IMG/VR virus record: IMGVR_UViG_3300035698_001188 | Location: 1-22,595 of that record | DNA length: 22,595 bases | Direction: 5' to 3' (one strand) | DNA from: a virus | Shown here: one piece after another, positions 17,192 through 22,595 of the stretch | Numbering within the stretch: position 1 is the first letter of the stretch | Layout: each line of letters begins with the position of its first letter | Notes under the pieces: generated by a model | What the model was told of the DNA's origin: nothing | The model's database searches: none | Seen by the model: the letters and a program-made list of their open reading frames with translations, nothing else | Translations under genes and position numbers: made by a program

Positions 17192-17413
17192 ATGAATAAG
17201 AGACGTGAGGTTTGGCAAGAGGCACACGGCATAATCCCTAAAGGGTGGCTTGTTCATTCTTTGAACGGAGACAAGGGGGATATTCGTTTAGAGAATCTTG
17301 CTGCGGTTCCCCGCTATCCTGTTCATCAGGGGCAAGTGACCGCACCATACGTAGAACGTATAAGAAAATTAGAGCTAAAGCTCTTAAAAGGAGAAATAAA
17401 TGGCGCAAAGTGA
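17192..17413 (+). CDS. Small HNH-type endonuclease-like protein, catalytic His replaced
   Basis: This 73-residue protein matches the HNH_3 pattern in which a Trp precedes a G-IP-G turn and then a V-H-H-NGD block: WQEAHGIIPKGWLV then HSLNGDKGDIRLENL. In active relatives the second position of the HH or DH pair is the general-base histidine; here it is Ser (Val-His-Ser), while the NGD and ENL residues are kept. The DNA-binding module that usually follows is reduced to a basic helix (ERIRKLELKLLKG). The protein is therefore likely inactive as a nuclease, a domesticated remnant, or a nickase with altered chemistry. It has a weak ribosome site (AGGT, 17183-17186), and its last 14 bases overlap the start of the next gene, whose ribosome site it contains. 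Confidence 0.65.
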   Translation: MNKRREVWQEAHGIIPKGWLVHSLNGDKGDIRLENLAAVPRYPVHQGQVTAPYVERIRKLELKLLKGEINGAK

Positions 17414-18149
17414 ATACGGTCGAATCAATATATTCGATGACTTTACAGGCCAAGAATGGACGGTAGCGGAAACCGCCGATGATTCCATGAATTGTGGCGC
17501 ATTCCGTGTTATCGGGCAGGGTAAAGAGGATACTGATTCCGGTGCTGTTAGCATGGAAACAGACCCCAACCTTAACGGGGTAATAGTCCTGACAACCACT
17601 AATGAAACTGAGCATACTTTAGGCTTGACAACCGCAAAGATGTTCGATGTTGCAAAGATGGGAACGCTCGTCGCCGAGATAAGGGTACAGTTTCCTGACC
17701 TTGATGAAAAACAGTTTTACTTCGGATTTACCGATGTAAACGACGACACAGCTATTCTTGAAGGCGGGAACCTGCTCGGAAGCACCGAAACTATAACCCT
17801 TACGGCGTCTGACCTGTGCGGATTCCTTTTCTCGTCAGAGCTTACCGAAGATGAGATGTGGCACATGGTCTACAACGGAGGTACTACTACGGGAGAAACG
17901 GACTCTACTGATATAGAGTCTGGCATTGACGCGGTTTCAGGTGAGTACAACATCCTGAAGTTGGAGATTGATCCCAACGGAACCGCAAGGTGGTACGTGG
18001 ACGGCGTACTGAAGCAGACCGTTGCTGGTGCTGTTTCACTCACGACTGATCTGGCTTGCATGGCTATGGTAGAGACAAAAGCTGCGGAAATTCAGTATGC
18101 CAAACTTGACTACTTTGGTATCAAAGCCAATAGGGACTGGACGGTATAA
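17400..18149 (+). CDS. Lectin-like structural protein (capsid decoration or fibre candidate)
   Basis: The protein has 249 residues. The overall pattern fits a concanavalin A-like or LamG-type jelly roll: an opening DDFTG--W segment, strands such as GTLVAEIRVQFP and QFYFGFTDVNDD (about 96-116), and a closing YNILKLEIDPNGTARWYVDG (181-200) then AKLDYFGIKANRDW. The IDPNG--RWYVDG turn is a hallmark of such domains in virion surface proteins. No signal peptide, membrane segment or catalytic residues are seen. AAGGAG at 17388-17393 gives a good start at 17400. Coming right after the capsid genes, it probably coats the shell or forms a fibre; sugar binding is possible but unproven. Confidence 0.6.
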   Translation: MAQSEYGRINIFDDFTGQEWTVAETADDSMNCGAFRVIGQGKEDTDSGAVSMETDPNLNGVIVLTTTNETEHTLGLTTAKMFDVAKMGTLVAEIRVQFPDLDEKQFYFGFTDVNDDTAILEGGNLLGSTETITLTASDLCGFLFSSELTEDEMWHMVYNGGTTTGETDSTDIESGIDAVSGEYNILKLEIDPNGTARWYVDGVLKQTVAGAVSLTTDLACMAMVETKAAEIQYAKLDYFGIKANRDWTV

Positions 18150-18150
18150 G

Positions 18151-18861
18151 ATGGCTGATGTACAGTTAGCAACCCTAAAAGACATCGAAATGTCAGGCCG
18201 AAGCGCGGTTGCCCCTGTCAGAGTAGCTGAGGGACAGTCAAACTCGGCTTGGTTTGCAAAAGACGGCTCAACCGTTAGTTTCCCTTGGAAGCAGGCTCTC
18301 GTACTTGAGGGACGGTGTTTCCATGTACAGGTAGGAGCCTTAGTAACAGCCATAGCTTGCGGTTCAGGCACAGTTCCAGAGCTTGCCGAGCCTGAGTTGG
18401 TAATCAGTGTCCCTTCGGGGTCAGTGATGATGCCTCTCAGTGTCTATGCAAACACTATCCCTGCTGACGGCTTTGCCAACCACGATGACCTAAACATCAT
18501 ACTTGGCATTGACAGGACGCAGGTGCACGACCTTTCTGGAACATCCACAACCGAGGTTATCTACAACTTGAGGACTGATGCACCGCGTAGCAATACGTGC
18601 ACTGCTGTAAGTGCTGTCACGGCTGACATGACCGCTGCTGCAATAGCTATGGAGCTTATGAGAACAGACGTTTTCATGGAGCAGACCACAGCTGTCGGGA
18701 CTGTGCCTATCATAATGGAACTCCGCTATGAGCCTGTAGCAGCCCCCATAATTGTGGGGCCAGCTATGGTAGTTCTCATGTGGGGTGGAACTTCGGCGGT
18801 AACAGGGTACGCTCAGGCTACATGGGCTGAGTGGACTAAGGCCGAACTCGGCATAGTTTAG
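18151..18861 (+). CDS. Structural paralogue A (virion protein, unknown role)
   Basis: I do not recognise a named family for this 236-residue protein, but it is clearly homologous to the next gene. Shared landmarks are GRCFHVQVGA, the VISVPSGSVMMPL strand, a central GTSTTE turn, and the closing APIIVGPAMVVLMWGGTS then GYAQATWAEW. Copy A has about 45 extra N-terminal residues before the shared core (MADVQLATLKDIEMSG onward). It looks all-beta and lacks transmembrane or signal sequences. The ATG at 18151, two bases after the preceding stop, is chosen over an in-frame ATG at 18097 lying deep inside the previous gene; the ribosome site (GGACGG) is weak, so coupling is likely. It is a candidate head-decoration or appendage subunit. 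Confidence 0.6.
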   Translation: MADVQLATLKDIEMSGRSAVAPVRVAEGQSNSAWFAKDGSTVSFPWKQALVLEGRCFHVQVGALVTAIACGSGTVPELAEPELVISVPSGSVMMPLSVYANTIPADGFANHDDLNIILGIDRTQVHDLSGTSTTEVIYNLRTDAPRSNTCTAVSAVTADMTAAAIAMELMRTDVFMEQTTAVGTVPIIMELRYEPVAAPIIVGPAMVVLMWGGTSAVTGYAQATWAEWTKAELGIV

Positions 18862-18872
18862 CAACTACGTTT

Positions 18873-18893
18873 GGCGGTAGCGTATAAACCGCC
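18873..18893 (+). other. GGCGGT stem-loop after paralogue A
   Basis: GGCGGT (18873-18878) pairs with ACCGCC (18888-18893) over a nine-base loop in the 73-base gap between the two paralogues. No U-run follows. A second, shorter inverted repeat (GCGG 18907-18910 with CCGC 18917-18920) lies just before the next ribosome site. Confidence 0.5.
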
Positions 18894-18934
18894 CCCTAAA
18901 TCAACTGCGGTGTATGCCGCGAGAAGGAAGTAAG

Positions 18935-19537
18935 ATGGCTTATAGATACAAATTAAATGGGGACTGGAGACAGAGAGCAGCCTTCGATGGAAGATGCTAT
19001 CATGTTGACGTAGGTGCGTTCTCCACCGCCATCGTTGGTGGGGGTAATGGTACTGCCGTAACGGCAGATGAGCCTGAGTGCGTGATTAGCGTTCCTACAG
19101 GCTCAGTGATACTACCATTGAGAGTTTCGGTACAGTGTCAGACTCCACTCTTAGTCACCGATGCTGATGAGGCTGAGATTATACTAGCGTGGGATCAGGC
19201 TGCGGCACAGGCTGGAGATGGAACTAGCACAGCAGAGACTTGTCTGCAAATGTTTGGAGGCTCTGGGAGCACTTCATTATGCACGGCAACTTCTGCTTAT
19301 ACTAGTGCCATGACTACACCAACATTGAGTGTTGAATTGGCGCGTAGTGTTGTAACTGGCGACATGAACGGTGCTCCCGCTAATGCACTATGGGGCAAGC
19401 TAGGCTTGTTATATGTGCCTGAGACTGCACCTATAATTGTAGGCCCTGCCATGCTGATAATCTATTGGGGTGGCACGGTAGCTACTAATGGCTTCGCTCA
19501 GGTCGAGTGGCTAGAACTTCTGGTTGGCGACCTCTAA
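18935..19537 (+). CDS. Structural paralogue B (virion protein, unknown role)
   Basis: This 200-residue protein arose by duplication with copy A. Corresponding motifs are GRCYHVDVGA, CVISVPTGSVILPL, GTSTAE, SLCTATSAYTSAMT, then APIIVGPAMLIIYWGGTV and GFAQVEWLEL. Differences are spread over the whole length and there are several small insertions or deletions, so the duplication is old. Copy B lacks the N-terminal extension of A. The ATG at 18935 is preferred to the one at 18914 because AAGGA (18924-18928) sits six bases before it and because homology to A begins soon after. It is probably all-beta. The pair may form a hetero-oligomer or alternate on the virion surface; that is inference. Confidence 0.6.
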   Translation: MAYRYKLNGDWRQRAAFDGRCYHVDVGAFSTAIVGGGNGTAVTADEPECVISVPTGSVILPLRVSVQCQTPLLVTDADEAEIILAWDQAAAQAGDGTSTAETCLQMFGGSGSTSLCTATSAYTSAMTTPTLSVELARSVVTGDMNGAPANALWGKLGLLYVPETAPIIVGPAMLIIYWGGTVATNGFAQVEWLELLVGDL

Positions 19538-19555
19538 AATTGAATAAAGGGCTTT

Positions 19556-19579
19556 GGCGGTGTGCCTCGAAACACCGCC
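19556..19579 (+). other. GGCGGTGT stem-loop after paralogue B
   Basis: GGCGGTGT (19556-19563) pairs perfectly with ACACCGCC (19572-19579) over an eight-base loop. Both this and the stem-loop after paralogue A are preceded by TTT and built on the same GGCGGT/ACCGCC core. TATTTAAAA follows, then the next ribosome site. It may be a terminator or RNA-processing signal, but there is no proper U-run. Confidence 0.55.
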
Positions 19580-19598
19580 TATTTAAAAAGGAGGTGCT

Positions 19599-19736
19599 AT
19601 GGAGGAAATAATAGTTACCAACGACTTTATAAAGTCCTTTCCTGACTGTTGGAAGTTCTTCTCCGATAAAACCATTCTCGGAATAACAAGGAAAACAGAC
19701 CAGTATACTGGTTTATTGGTAACGGAGTCTGAATGA
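19599..19736 (+). CDS. Small hypothetical protein (45 residues)
   Basis: A short frame, MEEIIVTNDFIKSFP then CWKFFSDKTILGIT, ends at the TGA at 19734-19736. It is supported by a nearly perfect ribosome site (AAGGAGGTG, 19588-19596) just after the GGCGGTGT hairpin, and by the ATGA overlap with the next gene. The sequence has one Cys and several aromatic residues and no recognisable domain. It occupies what would otherwise be a 195-base gap. No function can be proposed. Confidence 0.6.
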   Translation: MEEIIVTNDFIKSFPDCWKFFSDKTILGITRKTDQYTGLLVTESE

Positions 19737-20065
19737 GTGACTTAATTCTAGGCACATCAGCAATTAACGAAAACGAGCCTTGCTTTAAGCTCTGTGAGAT
19801 GAACCTGCAAAGCCCTGGTTCAAAGGGATGGCATCGTTACCAAATCATTGAAGTAATACGAAACGATAAGCCAGCAGAGTTCAGGATAGACCTCGGACTA
19901 GCAAAGAAGTTCAAGCGTGAGCAATTCAGAATCATAGGGGGTGTCAAAGACCCAAAGACAGGACGCGGTGAAGCCTTACACACGGTAGGCGAACTGATAA
20001 ACATGGCTAACGAACTAAGAGAAAAACCTGTTTGCGATAAACGGGAACTTGCACAAATAAACTAA
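19733..20065 (+). CDS. Hypothetical protein
   Basis: This 110-residue, mildly basic protein reads as a compact mixed alpha/beta fold: HRYQIIEVIRNDKPAEFRIDL in the middle, the basic LAKKFKREQFRIIGG segment, and a C-terminal helix GELINMANELREK (about 86-98). I do not recognise a family. It begins in an ATGA overlap with the 45-residue gene and is followed 11 bases later by the zinc-finger-like gene, so the three are probably translated together. The basic segment could bind nucleic acid, but there is no direct evidence. Confidence 0.5.
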   Translation: MSDLILGTSAINENEPCFKLCEMNLQSPGSKGWHRYQIIEVIRNDKPAEFRIDLGLAKKFKREQFRIIGGVKDPKTGRGEALHTVGELINMANELREKPVCDKRELAQIN

Positions 20066-20076
20066 AGGAGTATGCA

Positions 20077-20688
20077 ATGGAGGACAATCGCAGTAACGAA
20101 GAACTAATCGAAGAAATGCTCAGAAACGCTAAGGATGCTCCTGAGCCCGGGAAAAACGAAAAGGTAGTAGACAAAGGCTCTGACAACACGGGGCCGATAG
20201 TAGTGTCCAGCCTCAAGTCGGCGGGCTACGCTTATGTTTTCGACAACAAAACTGGTGAGAGGAGCATCGTCAATCGTAATATGTTAATGGCACAGTTGCG
20301 AAAAAAGCGTGATGACGGCTCTTTCGTATTCACCACTGTAAACCCTAAAATCGTGCCTTGGCGTGGCAAATCGAAGTGTATGCTGCACGTAGACGACCCC
20401 AACCGTGCACACTACGACGAGATGGGTCTACCGAAGTGCAGGAAAGCAAACATCACCTCTCCCTTCCAAGTAGTCAGGCATATGGAAAAGAGGCACAAGG
20501 CCGAGTACGCTGCAATCAAATCAGAAAAAGCAGACGCAGAGAGGGCTGAGGAAAAAGAATACCGCAGGAGCGTTCTCGATCTGTCTAGGAGCAGGAAAGC
20601 TGAGGAGCTTCCATTCAGTGACCCTCCGAAGGAAGATGAGGAGAAGAAACCTCGCAGGAAGATAAACCATCGTAAAAAGAAAGAATAG
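20077..20688 (+). CDS. Putative zinc-binding protein (C2H2-like)
   Basis: The product has 203 residues. A cluster of potential metal ligands lies at Cys101, His104, Cys121, His135 and His140: KCMLHVDDP then LPKCRKANITSPFQVVRHM and EKRH. The half FQVVRHMEKRH has the helix and H-x4-H spacing of a classical C2H2 finger, but the first two ligands are far apart (19 residues), so the finger would be unusual. The N-terminus is acidic and disordered, then comes a small domain (YAYVFDNKTGERSIVNRNM, about 51-69). The C-terminus is a long charged helix ending in a Lys/Arg-rich tail (KKPRRKINHRKKKE). It probably binds DNA or RNA, perhaps packaged DNA or a regulatory site. AAGGAG (20065-20070) precedes the ATG. 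It is not a known structural family to me. Confidence 0.6.
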   Translation: MEDNRSNEELIEEMLRNAKDAPEPGKNEKVVDKGSDNTGPIVVSSLKSAGYAYVFDNKTGERSIVNRNMLMAQLRKKRDDGSFVFTTVNPKIVPWRGKSKCMLHVDDPNRAHYDEMGLPKCRKANITSPFQVVRHMEKRHKAEYAAIKSEKADAERAEEKEYRRSVLDLSRSRKAEELPFSDPPKEDEEKKPRRKINHRKKKE

Positions 20689-20695
20689 AATCTAA

Positions 20696-20703
20696 AAGGC
20701 GGT
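20696..20703 (+). promoter_or_regulatory. Variant ribosome site AAGGCGGT
   Basis: AAGGCGGT sits five bases before the ATG at 20709. It differs from the consensus AAGGAGGT by one base (C for A) and is identical in sequence and spacing to the site before the gene at 22060. This decides the start of both genes. Confidence 0.5.
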
Positions 20704-20708
20704 TTGAA

Positions 20709-21695
20709 ATGATATTAGCTGATGGTGTGCAACGTGTCCGAGAGGACTTAATGGACGAGGCTGTGTCTGCCGACATGATACTAAAGTTCGACTCGGACGG
20801 CGGTATCATCGGGGCATTGCAGAAATCCTCGGACTTCATATCCGGCTTGTCTCCCAATCGTCTTATGGAGAAATTCCTTCTCTATGAGGAGCCTGACGAT
20901 GACTACTACGTGGATGCTGCGGATATAAGCGCGTGGACGGCTGGCTCCGCTGCAACGCTTACTGGCGAAGACCCTGACGTTGCCAGAAACGTGTCTTTCA
21001 AGTTTACCGATGCAGACTATTCTATAACAGCCTTCACTCTTACCGTAGTGGGTAAAGACATAAGAGGCACAGCCCAGACAGAGGTGTTCTACTGGGCTGG
21101 CGGGTTGGAGCAAGATGGGGATATGTTGTTCTCCTCCTTAACCTCCGTCACAGGCACAGCGATAACCGGCAATAGCACGGCTGATGTTCTGAATGTCGGC
21201 TTTGGTAAAAAGGTCTTTAAAGGCTTCTCCCTTGACCCTGACGACGCTACAAACACCCTAGACCTAACCACGTGCAGGGATGCTTACACAAGGCCGTATT
21301 TCGAGGATGCGGTGAAGTTCTACCGTGCGGAATACGAGATAGCTACCGCGAACCCTAGAAACTGGCATAACGTAGTGCATTGCGGTAACGAGTTGCGTGT
21401 AGAGTACGACAGTTCACTGGCAGAAGATGAGTACATACGGATAGATTGGGGCAAGAAGCACACATTGAACTACGACCTTGTTACCGTTCCTGAGAGGTTC
21501 AAGGAACTCTTGATTGACGGAGCAACTGGCTATGCTCTGGAGTCTTTGGGCAACCACAACATCAACCGCATAACAGACGGCATCAGCGTTGGCGGGCAAT
21601 GGGTGAACAGCGGGCGGTCAAAGGTGCAGATGTTCAAGATTGCCGTAAACAGTCGGATACCCACTGATTACACAGAATCTTTTTCAAGGAGTTAG
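20709..21695 (+). CDS. Candidate head-completion/adaptor protein with beta-domain insertion
   Basis: This is a 328-residue protein. The N-terminus (VQRVREDLMDEA, about 7-18) and the C-terminal helices (FKELLIDGATGYALESLG, then GGQWVNSGRSKVQMFKIAV) resemble the two halves of small head-tail connector proteins. Between them, about residues 70-175, is an all-beta module (VSFKFTDADYSITAFTLTV, then GTAQTEVFYWAGG and SVTGTAITGNSTADVLNVG) typical of inserted virion surface domains. Residues about 180-270 form a further mixed region. The role as a connector is inferred from these end patterns and from the structural context; a minor fibre or decoration protein is the alternative. A variant ribosome site, AAGGCGGT, precedes the ATG. 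No frameshift or truncation is visible. Confidence 0.45.
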   Translation: MILADGVQRVREDLMDEAVSADMILKFDSDGGIIGALQKSSDFISGLSPNRLMEKFLLYEEPDDDYYVDAADISAWTAGSAATLTGEDPDVARNVSFKFTDADYSITAFTLTVVGKDIRGTAQTEVFYWAGGLEQDGDMLFSSLTSVTGTAITGNSTADVLNVGFGKKVFKGFSLDPDDATNTLDLTTCRDAYTRPYFEDAVKFYRAEYEIATANPRNWHNVVHCGNELRVEYDSSLAEDEYIRIDWGKKHTLNYDLVTVPERFKELLIDGATGYALESLGNHNINRITDGISVGGQWVNSGRSKVQMFKIAVNSRIPTDYTESFSRS

Positions 21696-21697
21696 AC

Positions 21698-22048
21698 ATG
21701 GCATTAGTAGCTTCGGCAAGTTATCTACTTTCGGAACCATCAGCAGACCCGTTTACTTACTCGTATATTGTACCCTTAACGTCAGGTGACTACACGGACG
21801 TTTTCGCACCGGCAGGGACGCAGCTATTGGTGATGTTCCTAGCGTGGGAGGGTGACGTTACGTTGTCTACAATCTACACGAGCGCAGCTACCAGAGCGAC
21901 GGCTTTCATGGTGTGCGATTGGGGCGCGGATTACCTCTCATTCCTGCAAGTCATCCTGCAATCGACGGACGGCGTAGGATTAAGGATACTTGACACATCG
22001 GGCGGGTCGCAGGACATAACCATACAGGCGCGTGTTATCTCTAAGTAA
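21698..22048 (+). CDS. Small beta-rich structural protein candidate
   Basis: The 116-residue protein is hydrophobic and Thr/Ser-rich with no charged clusters. It looks all-beta (SYIVPLTSGDYTDVFAPAG, then QLLVMFLAWEGDVTLSTIY and FLQVILQSTDGVGLRILD). There is no signal peptide or clear transmembrane segment, although the Leu/Val-rich strand near residue 43 is long. AAGGAG (21686-21691) and the ATG follow directly on the previous stop. A virion role is likely from the neighbourhood, but no family is recognised. Confidence 0.5.
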   Translation: MALVASASYLLSEPSADPFTYSYIVPLTSGDYTDVFAPAGTQLLVMFLAWEGDVTLSTIYTSAATRATAFMVCDWGADYLSFLQVILQSTDGVGLRILDTSGGSQDITIQARVISK

Positions 22049-22054
22049 GGCGGT
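22047..22054 (+). promoter_or_regulatory. Variant ribosome site AAGGCGGT (second copy)
   Basis: AAGGCGGT overlaps the TAA stop of the previous gene and lies five bases before the ATG at 22060, exactly as in the site at 20696. Confidence 0.5.
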
Positions 22055-22059
22055 ATAAA

Positions 22060-22595
22060 ATGAGCAATTCTATCACTCATGCAATCGAACAGATATTAGG
22101 CAGAAGGTCGGCAACGGCAACGACTACGGCCTCAGACGGGACGCAGAACGTTATCGAGATGCTGCGTACTGTCTATGACAGGTCACTCTCGACCAGTAAC
22201 GGCATGGAGTTCGCGGGGGCGGTCACTACGGGCGGGTCAACTACGGCTCATGTGATATCCACTTTACTCGGATTGGGCGATGACAGGTTCACAACGTCTC
22301 ATTATTATATGTTCGTTGCCCGCACTACGGACGACGCTGCACCTCTCGGACAGTGGAGAGCCGTAACGGACTACGCTTCTGCTACAGGCACGTTCACCAC
22401 AGTAGCTTTCGGTGCAGCTATGACTACCGCAGACTACGTTGTTATCGTCCATGAGAGCGTGTACTGGGGATACCTGCTTAAATACATGTTCGGTGCTGCC
22501 GATGCTTCGTTGGCTTACGTTGTGGACGATTCCATAGTAGGGCATATATTGGCGATAGACGGCGATGTAGCCGACTACGACGATAACAAGCACTC
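22060..22595 (+). CDS. Structural protein candidate, C-terminus beyond the window
   Basis: An open frame of 178 complete codons runs off the right edge without a stop. The N-terminus is helical and polar (MSNSITHAIEQILGRRSA), followed by a Thr/Gly-rich beta section: GAVTTGGSTTAHVISTLLG, WRAVTDYASATGTFTTVAF and GAAMTTADYVVIVHES (about residues 98-130). The pattern of a repeated short strand, an FTTVAFGAA turn and a V-strand is one I associate with phage tail or appendage proteins, but this is only a recollection. The start at 22060 is supported by the AAGGCGGT site and by direct succession to the previous stop. Its true length is unknown. Confidence 0.6.
   Translation, partial: MSNSITHAIEQILGRRSATATTTASDGTQNVIEMLRTVYDRSLSTSNGMEFAGAVTTGGSTTAHVISTLLGLGDDRFTTSHYYMFVARTTDDAAPLGQWRAVTDYASATGTFTTVAFGAAMTTADYVVIVHESVYWGYLLKYMFGAADASLAYVVDDSIVGHILAIDGDVADYDDNKH

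Noticed and set aside
17245-17466. Second plus-strand frame overlapping the HNH-like gene and the lectin-like gene
   Set aside because: No ribosome site is seen; its product shows no family pattern and it would overlap two better-supported genes.
18097-18150. Earlier start for structural paralogue A
   Set aside because: It would place 54 bases inside the preceding gene, where the codons read as that gene's C-terminus. The ATG at 18151 fits the compact spacing of the module.
22264-22593. Minus-strand frame at the right edge
   Set aside because: It lies opposite the plus-strand frame starting at 22060, which has a ribosome site and a beta-rich product consistent with its neighbours.

Overview
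The window looks like the packaging and structural (late) module of a tailed double-stranded DNA bacteriophage or prophage (Caudoviricetes). All 18 complete or nearly complete genes lie on the + strand, packed end to end with 1-14 nt overlaps or short gaps, and most have a good Shine-Dalgarno sequence. I see no integrase, replication, lysis or host gene, no tRNA or rRNA, and no CRISPR array. The strong AAGGAGG-type ribosome sites point to a bacterial host. A small protein carrying the DGTGP-G-GP-TG-G-G-C motif known from anaerobic bacteria and archaea weakly suggests an anaerobic host. The host cannot be named from the sequence.

Layout. 1-1082: the tail of an upstream gene, a terminase small subunit, a gene carrying a 12-bp tandem repeat (VTPD repeats), a short non-coding gap with hairpins, and a 28-residue DUF5320-like mini-gene. 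1090-3423: the terminase large subunit, interrupted by a 344-residue LAGLIDADG intein placed exactly inside the Walker A ATP-binding loop. 3417-7353: three translationally coupled structural genes rich in beta-sandwich domains (tail, appendage or adsorption proteins), unusually placed between the terminase and the portal. 7363-9226: the portal protein and a small proline-rich protein. 9213-15575: a giant 2120-residue protein, probably virion-associated. 15605-17184: a scaffold-like protein and the HK97-fold-type major capsid protein. 17192-17413: a small HNH-like protein that appears to lack its catalytic histidine. 17400-19537: a lectin-like structural protein and a pair of tandem paralogues, each followed by a GGCGGT stem-loop. 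19599-22595: small genes, a putative zinc-binding protein, a candidate head-completion/adaptor protein and further structural genes, the last running off the window.

How the genes fit together. The small terminase would recognise viral DNA. The large terminase, active only after the intein is excised, would pump DNA through the portal into a capsid built from the major capsid protein on a scaffold. The giant protein may be an internal virion or DNA-ejection protein. The lectin-like protein and the paralogue pair are candidates for capsid decoration or fibres, and the 328-residue protein could close the head. Functional names beyond terminase, intein, portal, capsid and HNH rest on position and on family patterns recalled from memory, not on a database search.
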